Assembly (NCBI GenBank): GCA_037127315.1 | Contig: JBBBDQ010000331.1 | Coordinates: forward strand, 77,001-141,000 | Direction: 5' to 3' | Length of the DNA: 64,000 nt | Source of the DNA: Ascarosepion bandense | Lineage: Eukaryota > Mollusca > Cephalopoda > Sepiida > Sepiidae | In this document: positions 11,299-23,154 of the stretch, in pieces | Numbering within the stretch: position 1 is the first letter of the stretch | Layout: each line of letters begins with the position of its first letter | Translations under genes and position numbers: made by a program | Notes under the pieces: model-generated | Database searches by the model: none | What the model was told of the DNA's origin: nothing | The model's input: the letters and a program-made list of their open reading frames with translations, nothing else

Positions 11299-11910
11299 AA
11301 TTTCAGTGGGAAGTGTTATAACGGAAGACGAAAAGTGCGACACAGAGATCCGAAGGCGAAATGGCATGGTGAAGGAAGCATTCCAGAAGTTGAGTAGAGT
11401 ATTAAGAAACAGGACAATTTCGCTCGAAACAAAGAAGAGAAAACTGGATTTCTATCTGTGGTCAGTTCTTCAATATGGCAGGGAAAGCTGGACAATATCA
11501 TCAAAGATGAAGGAAAAACTTGAAGCAGCTGAAATGTGGTTCTACAGAAGGATGCTGCGAATATCGTAGATCAAGCATGTGAGCAATGATGAAGTCCTAG
11601 AAATGATGGAAACAAAAAGAAAACTAGTACTGAGCATCAGGAAGAGACAGTTGAAGTTCCTGGGACATGCAATGAGGAAGGAAGGCTTGGAGAACCTGAC
11701 ACTAACAGACCAGATACAGGGAAGGAGAGACAGGGGACAGCAACGGATAACATATTTGAAGGACCTAATCAGATGGATGATGGAACGAGGGTTTCATGGT
11801 GTAACAGGAGAAGGTGTGCTAAGAACCACCAGGGATAGGGAGACGTGGAAAGGCATGATCGCCTACGTCCTGAAGGGACAGGGCACATAGGAGAAGAAGA
11901 AGAAAAGTGA
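11299..11910 (+). pseudogene. RTE-like LINE 3' fragment with one nonsense codon
   Basis: Homologous to the C-terminal half of the RT at 2043-3311, from GSVITEDEKCDTEI to the stop at 11890. Frames 11306-11569 and 11579-11890 are in the same phase and are separated by one TAG at 11567-11569, where the intact copy has TGG (the W of RISW). The catalytic YADD region is missing because of 5' truncation. It ends in a GAGAAGAAGAAGAAA tail. Confidence 0.9.
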
Positions 11911-12118
11911 TTTATGCAAAAGTTAGCAGCATACATACACTTTGAGGACTGAATGTCAAAAGTGAAATTCATTGTTGCATATACACTGCATATCTGACCC
12001 TCTTAACTTCCCATGTTTAATGCTGGAAAAATACAGAGGAAAGGTTGCAGTGAATGGTGAAATTTACAGTAAAGAAGCAGTAGGTGCAAGCACTGGTCGC
12101 AAATGGTTTTCGTGTTTC

Positions 12119-12725
12119 GTTTTTTTTTTTTAATATTAACCCCAAAAAGGCAGTAGAGCTACCAAGACGCAAGGGGTTACTTATTGTGAAATCATAATAA
12201 AAAGAATTACATTATTAAGGAGCAAAAGTAATAGTGTAGTCAAGAAGACAGTAGATAACTACTGACATTACATTTAGATTTTCCAAGATTAAAGTTCGCG
12301 GGAAAGCGTGGAATCGGAAGAGGGTTAAACAATCAAGAAATGCGATTGAAGAAACTATTACCATAGAACTTACGGTTTAATTTGTACTTAAATTCATTAG
12401 GTCTAGCTACCATAGAGGAAAGTTTATCAGAAAAATGAATATGAAAGCATAGAAAAGGCACAGGGAAGCTGCATTACGGCATTGGAAAAATAACTGAGCC
12501 GTGATGCCAGGTCAAGACCAATAATATTGCTGATTCTTTAGATTTTATCCAAAAATCTCTGAATATACAACAGAATTGCCGGACCCTATGTGGTTGCAAT
12601 ATTCAAAGTATTCACGAATGGTAGACTTATATATATGTATGATAGTTTCTCGAGAGAAATATTGGCTAGCACTACACAAAGAAGCTACTTCAGGCAAGAA
12701 TGCAATGCAGTCAAGATTTGCCAAG
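12119..12725 (-). pseudogene. jockey/CR1-like LINE 3' end
   Basis: On the minus strand the frame 12730-12545 reads QYFSRETIIHIYKSTIRE-FEYCNHI, matching the YLYKSQIRP-MEYC-HIWAG segment of this LINE type. Further down, KFYGNSFFNRIS and a degenerate LPIPRFPANFNL follow. The 3' end TACTGCCTTTTTGGGGTTAATATT runs into poly(A) (read as T at 12119-12132). Several stops and shifts. Clade label is approximate. Confidence 0.7.
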
Positions 12726-12729
12726 TGCA

Positions 12730-14600
12730 TAAATTAAATAGATTAAAAAATCTTAAGGTGACACATTGTTATAAATTTCACTCAAAAGTGTATGCAGGTG
12801 AAAAGTGTGATTGCATTGAATAAATATTGTTTTGTTAAGTCAAGAATGCAAATATCAAGTGACAAATGAAATTGCTGTTCTCACAGGTCAGGAAATATAA
12901 AAACAAAAGTTTATTTACATTAGAATAAACATTGTTTTGAGAAAATTAAGAATACAGGGCTACCTTTGCATTGAGGCAATGCTGTTGTGTTTTAAGGTCA
13001 GGGAATGTATGTAAGCCATGAAAATGCAGTGGCCAAAACAATAATAATTATTTGAGAATATAAACAACATATCAGAAAAAAATAGATAACGCAGTTGACC
13101 GAATTTCAGCCTATATCAGGGAAAGATCAGAGAGGGACAGCAATGACTCAGGGACTATGCAGGGAAAGCAAGATAAATGCAACCAGTCAACTGCCCTCAT
13201 ATCTATGTGTGCTATCTTTCTGAACTCCCTCTACTCCACACCATGTTACTGAAGAAGAAGAATAAAAATATAATTGCATATTTTATATATCCATGTCTAT
13301 TGTTTATCAGTGAAGATGATAGTTAATTTGGATTGCAGTTTACTCGATAGGTATATAACAACATACTGGATTCAATAGGGCATTCTATTTTATGTCAGCT
13401 GAAAATGCAAGCCCAAGAAGGCACAACGAGTCACTATTACGAAGGTTAGCATCAGCCATGCAGATTGGAGGCAAGAAGTGGTTTTTCAGGTGATTGAAGT
13501 TTCAGATGCGTCAAAATAAAGTTTCAGATGCGTTAAAATTAAAAAGCCATTACTTGCCCCAGTTAACAACAGACTAGATCAGTTGCTAATTTCACCTTAT
13601 CGAACTGATCATTAAGAAACTATTGAGTGCAAAGCCAATGGCTAGAAAATGTGTGGAAACTTTTGATGAATTGCAGAAACCTTTGAGGAAAGTCTCAATA
13701 TAAAAAAAACCTGGTGATTTTACAGAAAAAAGAAAGAAATGAATAAATCAATTTTTTAAATAGTTGTCATGGAAGAAAAATGTAGGCATGAAGTTGGATG
13801 CAAAAATAATTTAGACCAAATGCCTCAAATGTAACACATGACATGTACATTCAGCAGAGAGGGGAAATTTTTTTTTTACAAACGAACTATTGGCCAAACC
13901 AGTCACTTTCAGCTAATCAAAGTCTGTCATGAATTATTATTGTGAATATTTCATACTTGCCTTTATATTTTATTTAGCTTCTGATTCAGTTAATTACTGT
14001 AGGCTAGTGCGCGTATGTACTGTGTCTTCACTGTACCGGGTCCTGATCGGAACTTGGACCTTACATTCGTGTGCGATGCTTGAATGTCTGTCCATATCAC
14101 AAGACTGTGTGTTTATATAAGCATGCATGCAACATATGCTTTCCTTTGCTTGCAATCCAAGTGCAGTTGGGCCGATCACGTACATCAGCATCGACGGCTA
14201 GGAGGTCATTTCAGGTCAGTCAAGCACCTGGTTTCTCTGGTTATGCAAAGTGCATTCTGCTCGGTTTTTAGGTGAGTTAAATATCGCATGTTTGTCCTTT
14301 GTCGTCAGCGATTCTGAAAAGTTCAAGATATCATATAATTCGAAAAATTGTAATATGAACTTTGTTAAAAAAGGGTTACTAAACATTAGGCTTACAAGTC
14401 ACAAAAGTTCCGTTGTTCTTGTCCTTAAAGACACATGGCCCAGTGAATATAGACGTTGGTTAGTTCTTGTGACTTGACCCAAAGAATTGTGAGTTCAGTA
14501 CCAAGTAACTTACAGGGTTAGAGGTAGATAACTCATGACAACCAGAAGAGGCTCTACACAAGGAATGGAGATCATATACCCCAGTGATTGTAATATAGGG
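12730..14600. other. No recognised gene
   Basis: AT-rich sequence. A GAAGAAGAAG-ended segment at 13100-13262 could be another retroposed 3' end. The small frames near 13930-14480 do not resemble anything I know and have no supporting signals. Confidence 0.5.
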
Positions 14601-14715
14601 TTCTGTTCTAAATTTCTAGCATCTGAAGAAGATCGGAGCGCACAACAGCCGAAACGTCGTACAAATGGCAACAAAAATGAGGACAATAGTCCGAATAATG
14701 TAAATACTGTACATC
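14540..14715 (+). mobile_element. Dispersed hammerhead-bearing repeat, family A, copy 1
   Basis: The segment runs from GGGTTCTGTTCTAAATTTC through a hammerhead-like core to ACAAATGGCAACAAAAATG, GACAATAGTCCGAATAATG and TAAATACTGTACATCAAC. Related copies lie at 19760-19960 (minus), 21139-22859 (with the expanded minisatellite), 51600-51720, 59085-59240 (minus) and 59350-59425. The family is not recognised by name. Confidence 0.65.
14618..14663 (+). ncRNA. Hammerhead-like motif, family A, decayed stems
   Basis: Core CTGAAGA at 14623-14629 and GAAA at 14651-14654 are intact. Between them the stem II region is weak. After GAAA comes CG-TC, the two-base palindromic stem III with a UC cleavage site. 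Stem I (AGCAT against GTACA) is poor, so activity of this copy is doubtful. Confidence 0.45.
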
Positions 14716-14947
14716 AACTAATTCTTTCAAGAATGCGCAGATTTTGGAGTAATTCTCGATACATCTCATATTGAACTCTTAGCAGCACCGTTCTAGCTGC
14801 CAATGCTTGGCTTCTCAACGATTACTTCTAGACTTCTGTGCATTTTGTAATACGATCACTGCTCATGACTTTAATTACAACACTTTATTGCGTTTCTATA
14901 GTTAAAGAGCATGTGTTTGTTTTATAGAATTTCATAACACAAAATAA

Positions 14948-14985
14948 TCTAAACTTATTTATAAATGGAATTTTGTCTGTGTGTG

Positions 14986-15032
<47 letters not shown>

Positions 15033-15710
15033 GTTGTCTATAGACTCCGAAACGGCTGGACCGATTTTCTTGAAAATTTACACAGTTGTACTATAAGTGT
15101 CTGCTAGTATTCTTAGCTAGATTTTGTGTCGAGGTAACCCCGATAAATATCGAAAATTAATAATCGAAAAAATCGGGTTATAGAAGGAGTGGTTCGATTT
15201 TTATCAAATTTGATACACTCATAGACAACATCATAAGAAACGATATTCAGAATTTCAAAGTTGCAGTTCCTACAATGGTGCAGAAAATCGATAATGTATA
15301 TATATATATCTATATATATATGAGGCAAGATGTTTGTGTGTGTCTGTTTATCTCCCTGTATGTCTGTATTTTTTTATTAGCTCTTTTATTTTAGTTTTTG
15401 CTTCGGGTTTGGCTCTAAGTAGATATAATTGTAGTTCTTAGGCTCAGCCATGATACCATTTACTCAGAGGACTTATTTAGCCTTCAAATTTCAGTTTACG
15501 ACGAAAAAACCTTATTTGATATCGATACCAGGAAATCAAAATTTGACTTACATCCATTCATTTTTCTTTCAGTCTACGGTTTCGCTTTAACTGGAAACAA
15601 CTATTGCTTTTTAGTCTTTGGTGCCAACGTCCAAAGAGTCTGAGCTCCAAGACCATGGATTAGTTTTAAAGCTTTCATTACACCCGAGAAATGCCGGGCT
15701 ATACTGCTAG
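14948..15710 (+). mobile_element. Helitron-like non-autonomous element, copy 2
   Basis: Begins TCTAAACTTATTTATAAATG after an A and ends GCTATACTGCTAG before a T. The short hairpin CCCG (15683-15686) with CGGG (15695-15698) lies eight bases before the terminal CTAG tetranucleotide. An internal (GT)n at 14981-15030 and an AT tract near 15298-15320 sit at the same places as in the other copies. No coding sequence. Confidence 0.8.
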
Positions 15711-16379
15711 TATAAATCTAAGTATGAGAATTCTTAAACTAGCACACAGCCCAATCTCCTTTGGTTTTAAGTCAAGAAAAATCTCAGTATTCAAAGTTTA
15801 ACTCTCAACATAGTTTTATTCCTTCTCAGCTGTAGTAGAAATATTATTATATCGTAATGCCACAGAAAAGAATACATAAAGTATAAAGAAATGAATCTTA
15901 AAATCTCAGGATCTGAACTCCAGTTATTGGCATAGTCCTATTTCTTAAATGTAGTTCGAGAATCTGTAAACAATTACAAAAAAGTTTTAATAGTAAAAAT
16001 GCACTTGCTAAAATTAGCAGAAAAACTAAAACTTTTAATGTATTTTGAGTTTTTCCTCAAGGTATTTTCCCTCCGGTCTTTGTATTTCACCTTTGAATGT
16101 TGGAATATGTTTGTACTTGATTGCTATCCTGGAGATGTGCATGTTGTCTTTTTTTTTTCGTATCATCATTGGAGGACTATTCAAAGTGCTTTTTTCTTCT
16201 GCTCAAACTGTTGAAAACCGGGTGCCTGTTCGGTCATGTTTTTCTAGACTTCAATTTGTTGGGAGGGCTGTCAGTCAAGTATGGGTTTTCTCGCTGAGTT
16301 TATTGAACTTATACGGTGAGGTGATTCTATGAGAATTAGAAATCTTACCAGGATTCATTAACAGCTGTTATGCTGTTGA
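15711..16379. other. No recognised gene
   Basis: Two overlapping frames at 15999-16332 are rich in F and S and resemble nothing that I know; I see no promoter or splice context. Confidence 0.5.
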
Positions 16380-16715
16380 AGGAGTGCTGCTAGAAGACGC
16401 GGAAAGGAAATTGCAATAATTGCTACAAAAGATAGTGAAGGAAAGCTATAAAAAAGGACCAAATTCAGTGCAAGAAGACAGAATGTATCGTTGCTAGTCA
16501 AGGCAACCGCCCAACATGCAAATTATTAATTGGAGTTACCAAAATAAAATGTAAAATGTGTTTAAACTCTGAAATCCAAAGGCACACTTGGATAGCAAAA
16601 GTTGCATTCAACAAGCTAAGGAAAATAATCCATTAGAAAGAAAAAAGTACAGAAATGTTATGCAATATGAATCCTCCGATATATCAGTAAATGCTGGACA
16701 ATACCCGCACAAATA
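16380..16715 (+). pseudogene. Old RTE-like LINE fragment
   Basis: Piecewise reading gives LLEDAERKLQ, LLQKIVKESYKKG, CKLLIGVTKIK, EIQRHTWIAKVAFNKLRK and a remnant of the Y-MSVLQYG-ECWT block. These appear in the order of the intact copy at 2043-3311 (residues about 165-305) but with several shifts and stops. Followed by an A-rich tract at 16728-16780. Confidence 0.75.
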
Positions 16716-16895
16716 CAGAGTAACCCCCACCAAAAAAAACAAACAAACAAAAAAACAAAAAAAAAACAAAAAAAAAAATGGGAATTTTTAACAATTTAAT
16801 AAAACCAAGAGTGACAGGAGAAAAAGGTTTTATTTAAAGTAATTGAAAACTTAAAACATGCCATTTCAGAAACAATGATGGAATTTTTATTTGTT

Positions 16896-17131
16896 TTAAA
16901 TTACGTCCTGTAGAAGGCGTCCTCTTGTACGAATGCATTCTTGAAATCTGCTGTTGAGATTCCTCATTGACCGCTGCAACATCTCAGCTGGAACACTGTG
17001 AATTTAATCCTGAATTCTTTGTTTCAACTCATCCAGAGTTTTTGGTGGTGTACACTTTAATTTTTGAGATAGCCTCACAAGAAAAAAAAATCACAAACGG
17101 ACAAATCTGGCGATCGAGGCGGACATGGAAT
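16896..17131 (-). pseudogene. DDE transposase C-terminal remnant (Tc1/mariner-like)
   Basis: Minus-strand reading gives PPRSPDLSVCDFF, then TPPKTLDELKQRIQD, a stop, then IHSVPAEMLQRSMRNLNSRF and QECIRTRGRLLQDVI before the natural stop at 16898-16896. PRSPDL followed by DFFLW is the region around the last acidic catalytic residue in transposases of this superfamily (remembered, not searched). One frameshift and one premature stop show it is dead. No terminal inverted repeats were identified. Confidence 0.75.
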
Positions 17132-17560
17132 ATTATGAATCTTACTAGAAACTGAAGTAAGCTCTGCAATTTCTCAAACCCGCCCACTATTTATTACCCC
17201 ATCCGCACATACAGACATACAGACAGACAGATAGACAGACAAACAGACAGCGAGGCAGATAAACAAATAAGAAATCAGATAAATAGATAGGATAGGATCA
17301 GAATGCAGTGATGAGCTAAGGTTTGGTGATGTTTGCTAATGCCCGGAGTCAGCTCCTTGACTCTATGCTCCTCATGCACAAATAGAGGGGGTCTATAGGG
17401 TTTAGAACTGAAAACTATGTAAAACAGATGAAATATGAAAGAAATCTTTTTTTAAATTAAATATAAAATATTTTTTTATTTCACTTTTTAACTGTATTCC
17501 CTACAGATACAGAGGCCCAGGTTGTAACACCCTCTGACCCCTCTTCTGCACACTACTGTC

Positions 17561-17566
17561 AGAATG

Positions 17567-17614
<48 letters not shown>

Positions 17615-17655
17615 CAGAATGTGTAAGATAGACAGATATATATAGATTCAGAATG

Positions 17656-17730
<75 letters not shown>
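17561..17730. repeat. GATA microsatellite, two blocks
   Basis: Blocks at 17561-17615 and about 17656-17730 are separated by a GACAGATATATATAGATTCAGAATG-type interruption, and CAGAATG appears before each block. A GACA/GATA-rich stretch also lies at 17215-17300. Confidence 0.95.
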
Positions 17731-17759
17731 ATGGGATTTGATAGATAGCATGTGCATCA

Positions 17760-18890
17760 ACTCTGTTACACGTTGTAATTTGGTTTAGCTTTACTTGGGG
17801 TTGTCTCCTCCTGATCTCTACACTGTCTTTATTATCTTTCATTAAAATTTGTAAGTTCCTCGTTTTTTATTTCCTGAGTAATGAGTCCCATAAACGATTA
17901 GTATCTACGCTTAGTTTCATTATTGATAGATAATCGAGCTGAATCTTTAAGATTATTTTTATTTCCGTTGCTGCTCGCTGTCTATTATTTTGACTGCATT
18001 CCATGCAGGTCAAAACCATTAACCAAGACAGCACAACCGATTAAATTTGGATTTCATAGGAATAGTCCATGAGATGGGAACGTGGGTAAATTTTTAAATC
18101 TCTACACAGAGAAGAAAACGCGTAAAACGGAATTATATAACTTCAGTGAGGTTTTCTAACCGAGCTGAAGGATTTAGAAATTGAAAATACAATCGTATTA
18201 AAATGTTTGAGTTCAATTTTGTAACATTACGTCTGAACAAACGTCTGAACAAACGTTCCATGAGCTGAGAACAGTAAAACACCATCATCATTGCAGAACC
18301 CAGTTAAACATTATTGAAAAAAAATCAATAGATTTAACTACTATAATTAAGATCGCTATTGTGTGCAAAAGTAAAATCACACTAGCCTCACTTCAATTCT
18401 GTGCAAAAATAGGATCACACGAATGTCAAATTCCTATTTCTCCATTAAGATTTATTAACCAATCAGCGACGGTGTTTCAAAGGCTATGAAAAAGCAGACA
18501 GTCATTTCTGTGTCGTATGCTTAAAAAAATTAGATAAATAAATGAAAGTTTACAGCCGAGAAAATGATTAACATTTTTCCCCCTTAAAAAAAAACTCCTA
18601 TTAAAAATTGGGAAATATATTTGTCAACAAACTTCTGAATTTAATAAATCTATCTTTTAACTTTCTGCGATCAGAAATAGCGTAACTTGAATTAATAAAC
18701 TAGCCACCCGTATACTACGACTGGGATGCGAATAATACTGATCTTTCAACTTTCCTCAACTCAAAATGAAATAAAATAAAATAAAATAAAATAAAACTTA
18801 TTGAGTGCCAAAGTTCATTTGGTAAATTATTACTTGTTTTAAAATTATTTTCAGAAAACAGTTTCCACGGTTTATATTACAAAAACTATA
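17760..18890. other. No recognised gene
   Basis: AT-rich sequence; an AAAAT pentamer repeat lies at 18766-18797. A short direct repeat ACGTCTGAACAA occurs twice at about 18228-18255. Confidence 0.5.
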
Positions 18891-18894
18891 GAAA

Positions 18895-19315
18895 TTATTA
18901 CGGAGTCGCCAACTGGGTACCCCGTGATTGGATGAAAAACAATCAATCACGGGCTACCTTTTTAAATTTTCAACAAACTCCCCACGTGAGCGGGTTTTAC
19001 AAACTCCCTTCCTCTTTTGCTTGTTGGGACCTTACAGACAAGACGTCCTCGTCTTCTCTCCGTCAGCTAGACCCAGGATACGTGAAGGGATTGACAGCAA
19101 CTGAAGCACAGAAGTCATGGCTCTATTTCTTCAACCCAGCCATAACGACACAGGAAATATAAACAGTTAAAAGGACGCATCTTTCAGATAAGTTCCGCAA
19201 ACGCGACTGTTTGCAAGAGACTATCCTTTCTTTTTTTTTCCCCTCTTTTCCTGTAAATACAAGTTTATAACATTTTCGTCTGTGTTTGTGGTCCTTTATT
19301 CTCGCCGGCGTCACA
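18895..19315 (+). other. Possible solo LTR-like segment
   Basis: A perfect 9-bp hairpin (CCCGTGATT at 18921-18929, AATCACGGG at 18945-18953) lies near the left side. A pyrimidine-rich stretch (19222-19250) is followed by a TCGCCGGCGTCACA end at 19315, like the CA-terminus of some Gypsy-type LTRs. I found no matching TG start, target duplication or primer-binding site, so this is weak. Confidence 0.25.
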
Positions 19316-19759
19316 ATATTGTTACCAATTAAAATTGGGAAATTCACAATAAAACGCCAAGAGACATATGAACAAAAATACAAAATATATTGGGTTTAGT
19401 TATTATTAGCTTTATTTGTGTTGATATTTAGCTGATTGTCTGACGGCCTGCCTGCTGATTTGGTATGCTAGACACATATAACATAACGTAGATTTGAACT
19501 TTTCAAGTAAGAATAAAATCTATATTAACATATAGATATATATAAACTTTGCAAAGAACTTTATAACATTTCTTTCAGCTTAAGACAAATAAAAATTACT
19601 TAACACTGAATAATGAAATTATTTAAATTTCTAGAGCTGTGTTTGAATATTATTTCTTTTCTTCGCTTTTCACGGACATTACCCGCTCTACATTATCATA
19701 TTTTTCTATATATTTTTCCTGATATACTTTCATCTGCGGACTCCAACAACAAGTCTATC

Positions 19760-19960
19760 CGAAGTGATACTTTTAACTACACTATTTATATTCCGAATAT
19801 TGACCTCATCTCTGTTGTTGCTATCGCTACGTTTCAGCTGTTGTGCCTCAAAGTCTTCCTCAGGTGTATATAGATCTGGGTAACCTAAACGGAATTTTGA
19901 ACTGAACCCTTTATTTAATCTAAGGTGGGTAGACTGTATTCGTTCCACTGTTCATATCTA
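19760..19960 (-). mobile_element. Dispersed hammerhead-bearing repeat, family A, copy 2
   Basis: Minus strand reads GGGTTCAGTTCAAAATTCC, then the motif at 19823-19868, then AGATGAGGTCAATATTCGG, parallel to 14600-14700. The small plus-strand frame across it is not considered coding. Confidence 0.65.
19823..19868 (-). ncRNA. Hammerhead-like motif, family A, decayed
   Basis: CTGAGGA at 19863-19857 and GAAA at 19835-19832 with about 21 bases between; CG-TA after GAAA. Stem I is mostly lost. Confidence 0.35.
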
Positions 19961-20094
19961 GGGATATCGTATAGTTCTTATTTTATTTAGTACCGTTCAG
20001 TTATTGCTCACCCGTTTCGACACAGCCTAACCCAGAGATTGAACTTTACATCTCACCAAATTCACAAAAACAACTTTTTCTTCCATATTCTTGT

Positions 20095-20372
20095 TTTCCT
20101 GACAGATACAACCTTCAGGAATTTAAATGCAATGTCAATACTCATCTCTTAACCACTTGACTCTAGTTCTTTCTTCACCACCCTGTATATCCTTTCCTTC
20201 TCTCCACCATTGCAACTGTTATCACACCTGTATTCCCATCCGTCTCTTGGTTCTTTCTAACTGGTTCGTCTTTCTCTTCACTCTCTTCTACTTAATCTTT
20301 TACTTTTATGTAACCCTCTGCACATCAGTGGCGTTACCGCTTTGCTCGGGGTGATACGATTAAAAAAAAAAA
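20095..20372 (+). pseudogene. jockey/CR1-like LINE 3' end and UTR
   Basis: The C-terminal codons read PDRYNLQEFKCNVNTHLLTT then stop (about 20100-20160). A pyrimidine-rich 3' UTR ends CATCAGTGGCGTTACCGC, TTTGCTCGGGGTGATACGATT and poly(A) at 20362-20372. The same tail is at 26345-26645 and in part at 37040 and 44010. From 20372 to 21126 I see no gene. Confidence 0.8.
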
Positions 20373-21126
20373 CTAGGCCAAAACAACGTGATGACTTCAG
20401 TTGAAGCTATAAACCAACTCATAATTGCTTTCTTATTGCCTCACTTGCCTATTAATATTAATTAATTAATTAATTATTACCTTTGATGTTAGATTATAAT
20501 AATTTGAATTAACATCTGGCAGTTAACATTAGAAACATGTTTCTACCGTCAGGAATATTGTGTTTGTACTGAAAAAGGCAAACTCCAAGCGGACAACAAA
20601 GAACGAAAAAAATCGATTATTTTATATAGAAAACAAATAGGACAATATTAATAATAATAATAAACATAACATAATCAGGCCATAAATGATATCTCTTATC
20701 AGTCAAAGAATAATGGCAATCTGGAAATGGTTCGAGGGTATTTGGATGAATTGAGTTTATAATAACATCTAAATGTCCCAAGAAATATTTAAGAATTTAA
20801 ATAAAAGAATATTTGAACACAAATGGGATTTTTGTCCTGACCTAACATCTTGACTTCAATTATTTTCTAACCGCCGTAAACTGGCTTCCTTCGGTTTTTT
20901 ATATAGACACTTTCATGGCAATTGAGCTCTCTCTGAGAACTTAACTGGAGCGTACTGCTATATTGGCTCATAGGTCTCATAGTTTTGAAGTAGCGACATG
21001 TAACTGTACGTTCTATTTTAACAGTTTATTTTCTCGCATTTCTCTTCTGTGGAAATATCTTCCAGTTTCTCGCTTCCTAGCCACCTATTTTCAAAAAAGA
21101 AAAAATATATAATAAAAAAATAAGAC

Positions 21127-21138
21127 GTCAATCGCCAA
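21127..21138 (+). repeat. Left target-site duplication of minisatellite element
   Basis: GTCAATCGCCAA, repeated exactly at 22860-22871. Confidence 0.85.
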
Positions 21139-22859
21139 TCAGTACCAAATGGCAACAAAGATGAAGACAATAGTCTGAATACTGTAAATACTGTAAATAA
21201 TGTAAATACTGTAAATACTGTAAATAATGTAAATACTGTAAATACTGTAAATAATGTAAATACTGTAAATACTGTAAATAATGTAAATACTGAAAATACT
21301 GTAAATAATGTAAATACTGTAAATACTGTAAATAATGTAAATACTGTAAATACTGTAAATACTGAAAATACTGTAAATACTGTAAATACTGTAAATAATG
21401 TAAATACTGTAAATAATGTACATACTGTAAATAATGTAAATACTGTAAATACTGTAAATAATGTAAATACTGTAAATACTGTAAATAATGTAAATACTGA
21501 AAATACTGTAAATAATGTAAATACTGAAAATACTGTAAATAATGTAAATACTGTAAATACTGTAAATAATGTAAATACTGAAAATACTGTAAATAATGTA
21601 AATACTGTAAATACTGTAAATAATGTAAATATTGAAAATACTGTAAATAATGTAAATACTGTAAATACTGTAAATACTGAAAATACTGTAAATAATGTAA
21701 ATACTGTAAATACTGTAAATAATGTAAATACTGTAAATACTGTAAATAATGTAAATACTGTAAATACTGTAAATAATGTAAATACTGAAAATACTGTAAA
21801 TAATGTAAATACTGTAAGTATTGTAAATAATGTAAATACTGTAAATACTGTAAATACTGAAAATACTGTAAATACTGTAAATACTGTAAATAATGTAAAT
21901 ACTGTAAATAATGTACATACTGTAAATAATGTAAATAATGTAAATACTGTAAATACTGTAAATACTGAAAATACTGTAAATACTGTAAATACTGTAAATA
22001 ATGTAAATACTGTAAATAATGTACATACTGTAAATAATGTAAATACTGTAAATACTGTAAATAATGTAAATACTGTAAATACTGTAAATAATGTAAATAC
22101 TGTAAATAATGTAAATACTGAAAATACTGTAAATAATGTAAATACTGTAAATACTGTAAATAATGTAAATACTGAAAATACTGTAAATAATGTAAATACT
22201 GTAAATACTGTAAATAATGTAAATACTGAAAATACTGTAAATAATGTAAATACTGTAAATACTGTAAATAATGTAAATACTGAAAATACTGTAAATAATG
22301 TAAATACTGTAAATACTGTAAATAATGTAAATACTGAAAATACTGTAAATAATGTAAATACTGTAAATACTGTAAATACTGAAAATACTGTAAATAATGT
22401 AAATACTGTAAATACTGTAAATAATGTAAATACTGTAAATACTGTAAATAATGTAAATACTGAAAATACTGTAAATAATGTAAATACTGTAAATAATGTA
22501 AATACTGTAAATACTGTAAATACTGTAAATACTGTAAATACTGTAAGTAATGTAAATACTGTAAGTAATGTAAATACTGTAAATACTGTAAATACTGTAA
22601 ATACTGTAAAATACTGTAAATACTGAAAATACTGTAAATAATGTAAATACTGTAAATACTGAAAATACTGTAAATACTGAAAATACTGTAAATACTGTAA
22701 ATACTGAAAACACTGTAAATACTGTAAATAATGTAAATACTGAAAATACTGTAAATAATGTAAATACTGAAAATACTGTAAATAATGTAAATACTGTAAA
22801 TACTGTAAATAATGTAAATACTGTAAATACTGTAAATACAATCTAATTTCAGAAATATA
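21139..22859 (+). mobile_element. Truncated family-A element expanded by 9-bp minisatellite
   Basis: Begins TCAGTACCAAATGGCAACAA and continues GACAATAGTCTGAAT, as in the unexpanded copy at 14660-14700. It ends with TTTCAGAAATATA, also present at 59410. Both flanks carry the perfect 12-bp repeat GTCAATCGCCAA. This shows a 5'-truncated retroposed copy whose internal TGTAAATA segment expanded. Confidence 0.8.
21173..22840. repeat. 9-bp minisatellite, about 185 units
   Basis: Unit variants are AATACTGTA, AATAATGTA and AATACTGAA, arranged in higher-order blocks of 27 and 54 bp. A single extra A near 22608 shifts the phase. Because the unit is a multiple of three and lacks stops on the minus strand, three very long minus frames arise (up to 617 codons, YLQYLHYLQ, FTVFTLFTV and IYSIYIIYS types). 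They are artefacts of the repeat. Confidence 0.97.
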
Positions 22860-22871
22860 GTCAATCGCCAA
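22860..22871 (+). repeat. Right target-site duplication of minisatellite element
   Basis: Exact repeat of 21127-21138. Confidence 0.85.
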
Positions 22872-23154
22872 CTTTTGTCTCTCTGATTCTTGTTCTGATT
22901 GTTTTTTTTTCTAGCAATTTCTGACATTTTTTTTCACTTCCAGTAACTCTTTGCATCCTAGTGGTATTATTGCGTTGGTTGTGGGGCCAGGGGATGATTA
23001 AAAAGCAGAAACAAAAAAACAATTCTGTTTATCATAATATGTCTGAGCAGAATTTCAACTTAAGGCAGTTTAGTTAAACCAAAAGTTATTAAGGTGAAAC
23101 TGTATTGAAACTGCGCCAATTTCAGTTTCCTACGATATATCTAAGCCCATTATA

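Noticed and set aside
21018..22927. Three minus-strand frames of 524-617 codons (YLQYLHYLQ, FTVFTLFTV, IYSIYIIYS types) that look like repeat proteins
   Set aside because: They are the three phases of one 9-bp satellite without stop codons; no signal, composition or conservation supports translation.
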